Positions 11,809-21,825 of a stretch of 64,000 bases of DNA are shown piece after piece. The translations under genes were made by a program, and so were the position numbers. Numbering within the stretch: the first letter of the stretch is position 1; every line of letters starts with the position of its first letter. Below the pieces are notes generated by a model, which saw only the letters and a program-made list of their open reading frames with translations, was not told the origin of the DNA and ran no database searches. Origin of the DNA: Castanea sativa (lineage: Eukaryota > Streptophyta > Magnoliopsida > Fagales > Fagaceae); assembly GCF_040712315.1 (NCBI RefSeq), contig NC_134013.1:80978001-81042000 (forward strand), written 5' to 3'.

Positions 11809-12558
11809 TGTGTGGGGCAAAAGGATCCTGGTGGGAATGTGGGCCTTTTGGGCCTTGTTAAAGAAGGCCGACCTGACCCCGGGGTTAGAGATTGTTGGTG
11901 CTATGGGTCGGCCTATACGCCGAGGATCCTAGGATCCAGCCGAGGATGGTTTTCCCCTGACCGACATCAAAGAACCTGAGACTTCATGGTAAAGATTAGG
12001 GAATGATACGGTCAAGACCAACGGTTAAAGGAGAGAACCCTTGAATGTCCTAGAAGCGCCGATGTTGGAAGAATATCAAAGGTAAAGGCTGCTACCTCCA
12101 CATTAAAGACCCTGCACCTACCACCCTGGCCGCATTAATGAGGAAGTGACACTTAAACAGTGGAAGGGAAACTTCTAGTTACTGTTCAAAGGCACTAAGA
12201 AAAGAAATATCTAGGCTAAGGGAGGAATTGGGGGGCAACACGTGGATAAAGTATTAAAAAGAGGAGTATTTAAGGAGGGACCGGGAAGTAAACAGTGACG
12301 GAACTTTTTGTAACCTAAAAAGAAGAAGGAAAAAGAGAGAGATATAATATAAGAACAGCTTTCGGCTTACGTCCGAGGAGGTCTATTTACATTACTCCTT
12401 TTTGTCTCTAAGTACTTGGAATCTTTAGTTTGTCATTTCATCCTCATACACTTCTAACCTGGGTTTCAAGCCCACACTCTACAAATTCTTATTGTTTAAG
12501 GCTCATTGGGTCTGAGCCCATAACTATTCTTGGGTCCAGGTGCAATTGTGCACTTACA
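11809..12558 (+). repeat. 3' LTR of Tat element
   Basis: 750 bp, matching 1337-2089. It is preceded by a purine-rich tract (ttttgaggggctat, 11795-11808), the likely polypurine primer. It ends CACTTACA directly before the target duplication ccaaa at 12559-12563. Confidence 0.93.
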
Positions 12559-12570
12559 CCAAACATACCC

Positions 12571-13751
12571 TATATATATATTTTTTTAAATTAGCATTAA
12601 ATTATTATATCTTTGTTATATGATGTTCTTAAATGCTTAAGTAATTTTTTTAAGCATTTATGAATATTTTATGTTACTCTTCATTTTCCTTATCTCATTA
12701 GTGCATTCTTTGAGGTTTTTAAGAAAACAAATTCAATTTTATGTTTAAAATTATTTATTTATCTATTCATTTTTCACATGTTGGATTATATGTTAGATTA
12801 GATTATGATAGTATTAACACAATACTTCTTCTTTTTTCATAAAAATTTCTCTACTTTTTTCCCCTTTGATGTGAGTTTTATTTTTCCCTTTCTTTTTTAT
12901 TTTGGATTGTAGTTTGATGGATTTTATTTTTACATACATTTTTCGGTGTTTTTGGTTGTACGGTAAAAAATTTTGGGTTTGAGAACAAATTTTATATTAT
13001 TCTTAGTGTGACACAAAATAAAAATTAATATTTTCACTAACTTATCTTTTGAATTCCTAAGAAAAAATTGTATCGTTTTTATTTTGGTTAGATAAAAATT
13101 ATATATATTACATTTGTGATTATCCTTATAATAAATAAAAATATGGTTATGAAATACGTTACTATATATTAAATTAGTCTAAATTATAAAAAATAAATTT
13201 AATAAATTCATCATAACATGATAATCTCCATTATTTTCACATGCTAAGCTATACACACTTGGGACTAAAAAAATATTGCACAACCTCTGAGCTTGGATGG
13301 CATTCTGGTTTTAGCTCTAAATTCAATAAATGTTGCTGCATAGTAGCATATCAGTCTAAACAGTTGCAAAATGTTGATTAAAATTCTCCCTCTGAAGTCT
13401 GATATGTATAGTCCCATCCCCCAACTGGAAAGCCACTTTTGTTAATGAAAAGTCCTGGGTTTTCAGCTACTTATATAGCATATGGCAGCTTTAAGGGGAA
13501 TTTATGGGTACCGAGAACCCCAACCAAATACCTCTTTCATCGAGTATTTATGTAATTGAAATTGCAACCAGATACCTCAAATTTTGGGCATCTTACTGTT
13601 ACTCGTTTCATAGCAGTTTAAAATTTTACTCTTTTACAAAAGATCTGATTGGGAAAATTTTTTTCTTATTACAATATTTGTGATATATATATGATACGCG
13701 TACAAATGAACATCTTGGACAAAGGTATCCTACTTTCAATTTGAATGATTA
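12571..13751. other. AT-rich intergenic sequence between two retrotransposons
   Basis: About 1.2 kb of AT-rich sequence with no coding frame, tRNA-like boxes or recognisable repeat ends. Confidence 0.5.
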
Positions 13752-13756
13752 ACAAT

Positions 13757-14806
13757 TGAAAGTTCAATTAGCGTATAAAACACCAATAAATTTTTAAACT
13801 CCCAATTTCAAAATTACCAACATAAGATTATACACAAACAATATATGTGCGGAATGATGACTATAAGATAAACCCAAATGAGTAAAACACTCTAAACCAT
13901 AATTAATCATAAAAATAGCAACAATTAAAAGGTAAAGAGTAAGGGAAGAGAGATGCAAACACAAAGATAACACTGGCGTGTGTTATCGAAGAGGAAACTG
14001 AAGAACTCGGCGAAAAACCTCTCCACCGCCTTTCGCGATAAAATGATCCACTAAAGAATAAAGTTGGAATACATGAATAGCAAAAGACATTCCAAGCCTA
14101 ATCTACCCGATGCACCTAAGCTCTCCAAGCTTCTTGCTCCAACAAGGTTAATCCTAACCATGTCTTCTCTAACTTTCCGGATCCCGTAATGAGCTCCATA
14201 TTGCATCCGCCATCCTTGACATCTTCCAATACTTCCCAAAATTCAAAAAACACTCTAAATGGGTGTGGGTAGTGTTAGGAGAAAAGACTATAAAAATTTC
14301 TCTCTAAGAATGAGTAGCTCTCTCTTTAATAAGGCGGGTGTGTTGTAGAAACCTCTTTTAGGGTTTTTCTCTCAATAGGCTCCTCTTTTTCAACACCTTA
14401 CATTTTCTAGGTATAAGAGTATTTATAGTAGGGTATGAGATAGAATGTGCAAAGTCAGTTTTCAGCAACACAGGGTATTCTAGCAACTCAGCCTCATGAC
14501 TGGAACGAGTCGTGAGTTTTACCAGGTCAGACTATATTTTTTGTCTTGTAGTGCTCCAACTGTCGTGACCTTTCAGCTTCTTGCATGCTTCACGTGTGGC
14601 ACTTTGGAGACTTGTCAGTCGCGAGTCAGTCACGAAATCCAGTCGTGAGACTTCTCTTGAATGCACACAACTTGAGTTTCTTCACACTCTCTCACACATA
14701 ACCCTTACATTATTCCCACCTAAATACAGGGTTTCTACATGCTGAATTACAAGCAAATTTGACACAAAATAAAGCTAACACATGGTTGATTAAATTCAAC
14801 CTTACA
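13757..14806 (-). repeat. 3' LTR of Copia-type element
   Basis: On the + strand it starts TGAAAGTTCAATTAGCG and ends CAACCTTACA. It is 1050 bp, about 60 bp shorter than its partner because a block corresponding to about 19150-19210 is missing. CpG-rich palindromes seen in the partner are largely converted to TpG/CpA here. Confidence 0.88.
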
Positions 14807-14820
14807 ATCTCCCCCTTTGG
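14807..14820 (-). promoter_or_regulatory. Polypurine tract of Copia-type element
   Basis: On the minus strand CCAAAGGGGGAGAT directly abuts the LTR, the standard position for the plus-strand primer. Further purine runs on the minus strand lie at about 15310-15325, 15347-15360, 15385-15396 and 15456-15466. Confidence 0.85.
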
Positions 14821-17600
14821 CTATTTCGTGACAAAACACCCTAAAACAAATTTTAGACTTAAATGTGAGTTTGGGAACAATGACAAAACTTACTCACACC
14901 TAAATCTAAAAGCTGTGATGCATATGGAACATATATACCTGTAACCTGAAACACTTGCACAAAACACATTAGACCTTCAAGGTAAAACAAATAATAAAAG
15001 GTAAAATATAATGTAACAAGTAAATTACGATTAAGTAATCAAGATGTGAAATAAATGAGCAACTTGGTCATACACCAAAATAGTCATATAAAAATGACTA
15101 CAATGATCACATAGCAAAGCAAATGATCATCCGAACATGCAATTAATAAAACACAATAGCATAAGGATGTATACATGTCCAACACATAAACATGATGCAA
15201 TGAGAACAACAAAGCATAGATACTAAATATAACTCAAAGCACCATAAAGCAAACAAGAAAACAAACATAAAGAAAAACAAACAAAAAAAAGTTTTCTTAT
15301 TAACACAATGTCTTCTCCCTCTTGGTATATGCACATCCCCTATGGAATATCTCTCCCCTTATAAATGTGCATGAGAAATAGAATTTCTCCCCCTAAGAAT
15401 GTGCACAAGAGCCATATAGAAATGACAAAATTCTTTGGTACACTACTCTAGAGTATACTCTCCCCATTTTTGACATAAATAGACAAATGGTCAAGGAGAA
15501 AAGAGAGCAAGAGATGAAGGTATGAACAAGGAGAATGATGCATGAGGGGTGCAAGATGAATGAGAAATGAAGCTTAAACAAAAGACAAAACAAAATGCTA
15601 CAAAGTATAAGATAAACATGACATGCCAGGATGAGGAACAAGGTATAGACAAATGTATGATAAGGGTAGCAAAGATGTGTGCAAGAGATGGCTATGTGCA
15701 ATGCATGACCAAAGCATGAAAAATGCACATGTGGGGCAAGGTGTGTTAAATACACAACCAATGATCCAAACATATTCCTAATAAGGAAACATGAGAAACC
15801 ACAAAGTTTGGTACTCATCGGAGTCCAAACAAGTGAGAAAATGCCTAAGAGGCATTTTATCAAACACCTAGTGTGCACACTATGAACAACAATGTAAAAC
15901 AATGCATGAACATCATGAAATTCACCCTTAATACATATTTTTTTTGCCACAGGGGGCCAACATCCAAAGCAAATCATCAAAAGAAACCAATCCCATACAA
16001 AAATTTGATAAAAAAATAAGTTTTCCCAACTCCTATGATGAAAATCCTAACCAAGAGCAAAAAAACTCTTCAAAACATAATCTAAGGATCAAAATCAATG
16101 AAAAGAGTTTAGAAATACTTTAAAAATGTTAAAGGAATGAAAAACCATTCAAATTGGTTGGGTTTTAATGTAAAAATATTGAGAGAGGGGTTTTAGAGAG
16201 GATGGGAGAGCCGGAAAGGTTTAAAACAGGTTTCCCATGAAAAGCTCCTTAAAAAGCTGATCCTGGGCATTTTTGGCGATTGGGTGAGTCGCCAGAATTT
16301 TCAAAGCTTTTGGATGAACTCGCGACTTAGTTGCGAGTCGCCAAAATGAGTAGCCAAAACACGCGACTCACTTTCGAGACTGGGCAAGTCGCCAAACTCA
16401 GTGGCCAAGACTCGCTACTCGCGATTGAGTGTCCAAACAAGTAGCCAAAAATTTTGACACCAGTTTTTCAACACAAAACATGTTTAAAACAATGAAAATA
16501 CAAAGTAAGCACTAAACATGAACACAAAGAGTGATAAAAATCACTTCCAAATACAGATAAAATGATCAAAAATCTTTTTGGTTTGATCCATATATAGATG
16601 AGCACACACACATCACATTTAAACAAGTACAATCGAACAAATGAATAAAGCATTCATTGAACATTTGGCATATGTGTTGTGTGTGTATCAAATGTGGAAT
16701 AGTCCTTAGTCTAGAGTGAAGTTTCAATGTTCAATTCAATCAAGTCATATACAACTAGTACTAAGTCAAGCGGTTTATCTCAATTATAGAAATGAACATA
16801 TATGACCTCCCACAAGAAAATGATTACATATCTTTGAAGCTTTTCATTTGGCTTCTTACAATTCATAATATGTGATCATTTTTTATCTTTACATCTCTTT
16901 TTGAGATCGATGCCTGAAATTTTTTGCATTTCAATTTGATGAACAAACTTTTGGATTTTGGGCACCATACATTTTAAATACATGTCATTTTCCTTTTTTT
17001 CTAGTCAAATACTAGTTTATGCGATGACATTTTTAGCTTAATATCTTTTTTCGAGATTTGACATTTGTTGAGCTCTTAAGCAAAAAAAAAAAAAAAAAGT
17101 GGGAAGAGATATAGGCACAAGTCTACGCATGTATCAAAACCAACATGACTATTGACTAATTATTCATGACAAGCTTAAAAATCAATTTACAAGAATCACA
17201 CATAGATGTTAAGATTTTTCCCACAAAGATAGATGTGTATACATAACAAGCTAAGCTCATTAATGTACTAAGACATTTGTACAAAGGTGCTAGGCCAAAC
17301 ACACATGTGATATGTGCTCAAACATATACAATCAAACTTTTTGAATTTTTCACTTTTTATGTGATTTTAGATTTTTACTCACACAAAACTAAACATAAAA
17401 GTAAGATCAAAACAAAACAATGCATATAAAGAAATGCAAGACGCATAAAATGCATGAAGATATGACATTCAATGCATAAAGGGTCCTACAAATATTAAAA
17501 GAATTATATCAATGACCAAAAGAGCAAAAGCTCAACCATAGGAACCCTTCCTCATCCAAACGGAACAATTGTTTGGAATGAGTGCCTCATGAGAAGAGAA
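14821..17600 (-). other. Non-coding interior of Copia-type element
   Basis: AT-rich interior with no recognisable pol domain on either strand. A 195-codon minus-strand frame at 15980-15393 is a hydrophobic, Cys/His-rich read-through of low-complexity sequence and shows no family pattern. At 16270-16440 there is a cluster of 'gcgactcg' and 'gagtcgcc' motifs like those in the element's LTRs. Confidence 0.6.
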
Positions 17601-17769
17601 ACAAGGGTTGGAAGAGTGAGAACCGGAGATGCACATAGACAAGGAGTTAAGAGCACTAAACACTTTCTTTAACAACATTCTATTTTCACTCAAATCCGAT
17701 TTACCCTTTTTAGTACAACTTCCAAGAAGCTTAAGTTTTTTTTATCTTTTGATTCTTTTAAGAGCATGA

Positions 17770-18569
17770 AGCTTAGAGCAATGAGGTCTAAGATGACCAA
17801 AGATACCACAATGGTGACAAACAATGTGTTTAGGTCCACTAGGCCTTTTGGGAAGGGATCTAGCAACATGGCTTTATTCTCTCTTCAACTTATGACATTG
17901 AGGTCTTATATGACCAATCACACAACAATGGTGACATGTTGGAACAAACTTAGATCAATCCAAAACCTTAGGTTGAGACCTAAACGGAGGCTTTGACTTA
18001 AGAGCCTTTCTCTCCACCTTTTGATTTCTTTTGTGTGGAGGAATGTACACCGATTTTTCCTTTGAGGTAGAACACACAATAGGCACAAAATCGGGTACCA
18101 TAACATGATTGCAACAAATATTTTCATCCTTATTAGTAATAGGTTCATCAATCAAACACTTGGCATGTATCTTGAGTGATTCGTTTTCACATTTTAGCTC
18201 ATCAACAAGTTTGTTAGACAAAATAAGTTTAGCATCCAAGTCCACATTCAAACATTCAAACTCTTTCAACTTTTCAAGAGAATTTTCAGCAAGTTTCTTA
18301 TATTTCTCAACCAATTTGTTGGATTAATTGAGTTTAGCAATCAAATCATCATTTTTACAAATGAACTTGCTCAAATTCTTATGAAACTTCTTAGCATTTT
18401 TTTTCAAGAGTTTGATGTTAAGAATATCAACAACACCCAATGATTCATGTAACATGTCATCACAATCATAATGATTATCACTTATAGAGGCATTTTCACA
18501 AACACATGGCATGTTACACTCACCAACATCCATTGAAGCATACAAAGTACTATCCATGGCAATAAACAC
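17770..18569 (-). pseudogene. gag remnant with two zinc knuckles (Copia-type element)
   Basis: Minus strand. A first block (18569-18324) begins MFIAMDSTLYAS and is Asp/Lys-rich. A second (18314-17955) is a predicted coiled coil (EKYKKLAENSLEKLKEFE) ending in a basic stretch (IPPHKRNQKVERK). Downstream in other frames are two CX2CX4HX4C knuckles: CHHCCVIGHIRPQC near 17936-17894 and CHHCGIFGHLRPHC near 17819-17778. These are the nucleic-acid-binding knuckles of plant Copia gag. Stops and frame changes separate the pieces. Confidence 0.75.
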
Positions 18570-18618
18570 AAGGGGTCAATGATCACACTTAGGTAATGAA
18601 ACTAAAACAAGTTTATAC

Positions 18619-18632
18619 GCTCTAATACCAAT
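18619..18632 (-). promoter_or_regulatory. Primer-binding site of Copia-type element
   Basis: Minus strand reads ATTGGTATTAGAGCG just after the 5' LTR. It differs by one transition from the TGGTATCAGAGC start complementary to initiator tRNA-Met. Confidence 0.85.
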
Positions 18633-19746
18633 TGAAAGTTCAATTAGCGTATAAAACACCAATAAACGTTTAGACCCCCAATTTCAAAATTATCAACACA
18701 AACTTATACACAAACAATATATGTGCAAAATGATGAATATAGCTAAACCCAAATGGGATAGGTAAAACATTCTAAACCCAAATTAATCACAAGAATAGCA
18801 GCAATTAAAAGGTAAAGAGTAAGGGAAGAGAGATGTAAACACAAAGATAATATTGGCACGAGTTATCGAAGAGGAAACTGAAGAACTCGACGAAAAACCT
18901 CTCTGTCGCCTTCCAAGCAGTAAAATGATCCACTAGAGAATAAAATTGGGATACATGAATAGCAAAAGACCTTCCAAGCCTAATCTACCCGATGCACCTA
19001 AGCTCTCCAAGCTTCTTGCTCTAACAAGATTAAGCCTAACCGTGTCTTCTTTAGCTTTCCGGATTCCTCAATAAGCTCCATATTGCATCTGCCATCCTTC
19101 GCATCTTCCAATGCTTTCCAAAGCTCCAAAAACACTCTCAACACTCTAAATGAGTGTGAATTGTGTTTGAGTACAAATCTCCTTTCAAAGGGTATAACAA
19201 TGGGAGAGGGAAGGAGAAGAGACTATAAAGATTTCTCTTTAAGAATGAGTAGCTCTCTCTCTAATAAGACAGGTGTGTTGTAGAAACCTCTCTTAGGGTT
19301 TTTCTCTCAATAGGCTCCTCTTTTTCAGCACCTTACATTTTGTGGGTATAAGGGTATTTATAGTATGGTATGAGATGGAATGTGAAAAGTCAATTTTCAG
19401 CAATACAGGGGTATTCTGGCGACTCGGTCTCGCGACTGGAACGAGTCGCGAGTTAACTGCCAGGCCAGACTTTATTTTTTGTCCTGTAATGCTCCAGCTG
19501 TCGTGGCCTTTCAGCCTCCTGCATGCTTCACATGTGTGGCACTTTGGTGACTTGCCAGTTGCGAGTCAGCCGCGAGATCCAACCGCGAGACTTCTCTTGA
19601 ATGCACACAACTTGAGTTTCTTCACACTCTCTCACATACAACCCTTACATTATTCTCATCTAAATACAAGGTTTCTACATGCTGAATTATAAGAAAATTT
19701 GGCACGAAATAAAGCCAACACATAATTGATTAAATTCAACCTTATA
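18633..19746 (-). repeat. 5' LTR of Copia-type element
   Basis: 1114 bp, paired with 13757-14806. It contains a perfect 9-bp inverted repeat, ctcgcgact...agtcgcgag (19429-19452). The outer end reads TTATA rather than the expected TTACA, a C-to-T change that removes the canonical terminal CA. The inner end is TGAAAG. Confidence 0.88.
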
Positions 19747-19751
19747 ACAAT

Positions 19752-19922
19752 ACATATAATTTATTGTAATGTATTAAAATTTATTATAAAGTTTTCTTTT
19801 TGAAGATCCAAGAAAATTCCAAGGTCGGATAAAGCTTTGAAAGGGTTTTTTATTACACAAGAATTTCGAAGCTCTGAAAGTGAAACTAAGATTGTTTTGG
19901 TTTGCTTGTTATTTCCCAATGT

Positions 19923-19973
<51 letters not shown>

Positions 19974-20960
19974 TGTAAGCATGTAATGGTTGTACCAATT
20001 CATCTTGATGGGCCGGCCGGCTCAAGTTTTAAATTTACTGCACTTGAAAACAATTTTAGGTTGGCGTCTCCCTTCTTAAATCCTAACCTTTGACGAGTGG
20101 AATTTTTTTTTTTTTTGATGAGATGACGTGTGGAAAATTAAAGCAACATAAAAATCAATTTGTAACGGCTTTGGACGGTGATTTGATAGAATAAAGTTGT
20201 CATTGCCAAATGAAGAGTATCTTAGCTCAAAAATTCTTAAGAAGCAATTTTAGAAAAAAATAATGCTAAGAATATTACAAAATTAATTAAATATGCCTTA
20301 TGAACTGAATGTACCAATTTAAACATAGGCAAAAAAAAAAAAAAAACCTAAAACTATTAACCGTCTTTCTACAAACTACTAACAAACTTGTATAGTAATG
20401 TCTTCTCAAAAAAAAAAACTTGTATAGTAATGATTAAGAGATTTGGGAGTTTGATCCCGCCTACGTTAACAAGAGGGAATATCATAGTTTGAAAGTCTAT
20501 AAAAAAAATGATTAACTAATTCATTATCTTGTGTTTGAAAATTTTGATCGGTATCACATCAACAACATATTAAATAAACTTACTACCTAATTTATTTTCT
20601 TGTGTTTAAAAATTAGACACATTCATTTATAAAGTAAATGTAATAAAATTTGTAGTATCTATTAAGTGTTTGTAATACCATTTATTATAATAAAATTCAT
20701 GAAATCTAATTAGGCCCAATTCTAAGAATTGCAGACATGAAAGTACATTGAGAAAACTCTATTGACCTTCTTTAGTTCTACTCTTACCCCCGGTTTTAAT
20801 TTTATTTTTAGATGTAATTCTGCGCAACAAATCAGGAAACACTTGGGGCATTGCTTTTCTTCAATATCCAAATCTTATATTATGAACTAAAATTGTGAAA
20901 TCTCAAGAAAGGATTCAAATTAGTTGATATATATTTTCAAAGGATCAAGGATGTTAGAGA
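19752..20960. other. Intergenic, AT-rich, with (AC)n(AT)n microsatellite and a SINE-like scrap
   Basis: A compound (AC)(AT) microsatellite lies at 19922-19968. A tRNA-derived SINE fragment may lie at about 20428-20505, where 'aagagatttgggagtttgatcccgcc' resembles the box-B side of the SINE at 43246, quoted here only as short pieces: gggagtttgatcccgcc. No genes seen. Confidence 0.5.
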
Positions 20961-20967
20961 TAAGCTC

Positions 20968-21465
20968 ATGGCTGTTGGAGTCATCACCAATGATGGGAGC
21001 TATTGCAAAATCAAAAACCACACCATTAGTCTCACGTTCCACACTATTAGCGTCACCATCCCCATTCCATTTCCAACGCCAGCAGTTTCTATAATACCTG
21101 CACCAGCCGAATCTATACCTCCCATAATTTCCTATCTTTGTCTAGTTCCTATGTCTTCAACTACTATATTACCTGCTAATCACCATTTTATGCAAACAAG
21201 AGCCAAAAGTAGTATCCACAAACCCAACTTTGTTATAAGACCACTCTAAACTATACATTTACAGAACCTCACACATTGCCTCTGAATGCTCTCAATTATG
21301 TACTGCCCAAGATTTTGAATTTGAAACCCTTCAAAAACAAAGCACTTGTTTCCTTAGTTCCCAATATGAACTTGTTGGGTTGTAAATGGGTTTACAAACT
21401 CGAACTTAACTCAGATGGCTCTATTTCTAGATACAAAGCCACTAACATTTTGTTAAACTCTTAGA
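20968..21465 (+). pseudogene. Copia polyprotein remnant (integrase tail to RT start)
   Basis: The frame at 20968-21249 contains HHFMQTRAKSSIHKPN, the H-x-M-x-T-R-x-K-x-G-I-x-K-P-N motif lying just before the reverse transcriptase in plant Copia elements. The frame at 21276-21464 follows with LLGCKWVYKLELNSDGSISR, the opening of the Copia RT domain (V-G-x-K-W-V-x-K). The two frames are split by a stop at 21249, the RT breaks off after about 60 residues, and no LTRs were found. It is a decayed fragment. Confidence 0.85.
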
Positions 21466-21825
21466 AAACAAAATGATATGCGTATTGATATAAGACTTTT
21501 TTTTCCCTTCTTTTTGTTTCCTTCTTAAACAAAAGCTCAGAAGCTTTCAAAATATGTACTCTCTTATTTCCCTTTTAATAATAACTAATTGTGCCAATGC
21601 ATGATCCGCAACATTTTATGAAAGACTTGTTGTGTTACTAACAAAAATATCGCTAACTTGTTATTAGTTTTCTCTAATATTTCAATAATTTTTCTTACAA
21701 TTTTTTTTGGTCTTTAGTGTTTTATTTTATCAACAAAATAGAAAGACATGTAGTGCTTTGATCATAATATATGTATTTACAAATTTGAATATTATATAAT
21801 ATAGTGACTAATATAGATAGGCATT
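21466..21825. other. AT-rich gap between Copia scrap and truncated Tat element
   Basis: Nothing recognisable. It ends where the acidic coding-like sequence of the next element begins. Confidence 0.5.

Larger units (their letters stand above)
1337..12558 (+). mobile_element. Ty3/gypsy LTR retrotransposon, Tat lineage, nearly full length
   Basis: An 11.2-kb element with direct LTRs at 1337-2089 and 11809-12558, both starting TGTG and ending CA. It is flanked by a perfect 5-bp target duplication ccaaa (1332-1336 and 12559-12563). The order is LTR, PBS, gag, protease, RT, RNase H, a second archaeal-type RNase H, integrase, minisatellite, antisense gene, LTR. The second RNase H between the first RNase H and integrase, plus an extra gene downstream of pol, are hallmarks of the plant Tat lineage. 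Gag and pol carry many stops and frameshifts, so this copy is not autonomous. A solo LTR of a related family lies at 31412-32112. Confidence 0.93.
979..12570. mobile_element. MITE-like element interrupted by a Tat retrotransposon (candidate)
   Basis: Positions 979-990 read gggcacgtttgg. Just beyond the Tat element, 12559-12570 read ccaaacataccc, close to the reverse complement of the left end (two mismatches). With the retrotransposon and one target duplication removed, about 360 bp of AT-rich sequence with TTATTACA/TGTAATAG-type internal inverted motifs would lie between these ends. This resembles small hAT-like or other MITEs whose ends begin near GGGxACGTTTGG. I could not find a convincing duplication outside the ends, so the class is unassigned. 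It is an inference from the inverted ends only. Confidence 0.4.
13757..19746 (-). mobile_element. Copia-type LTR retrotransposon, non-autonomous, minus strand
   Basis: A 6.0-kb element bounded by direct repeats at 13757-14806 and 18633-19746 and by a perfect 5-bp target duplication acaat (13752-13756, 19747-19751). Orientation comes from a PBS next to the right-hand LTR (TTGGTATTAGAGCG on the minus strand, the initiator-Met type seen in plant Copia) and a polypurine tract next to the left-hand LTR. The 3.8-kb interior has gag-like pieces with two zinc knuckles, but I see no protease, integrase, RT or RNase H. Several polypurine tracts lie upstream of the 3' LTR, as reported for Sireviruses, so a Sirevirus-related derivative is possible. 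Confidence 0.88.

Noticed and set aside
15393..15980. 195-codon minus-strand frame as a gene
   Set aside because: Hydrophobic low-complexity translation inside the Copia element interior, overlapping PPT-like tracts; no conserved motif.
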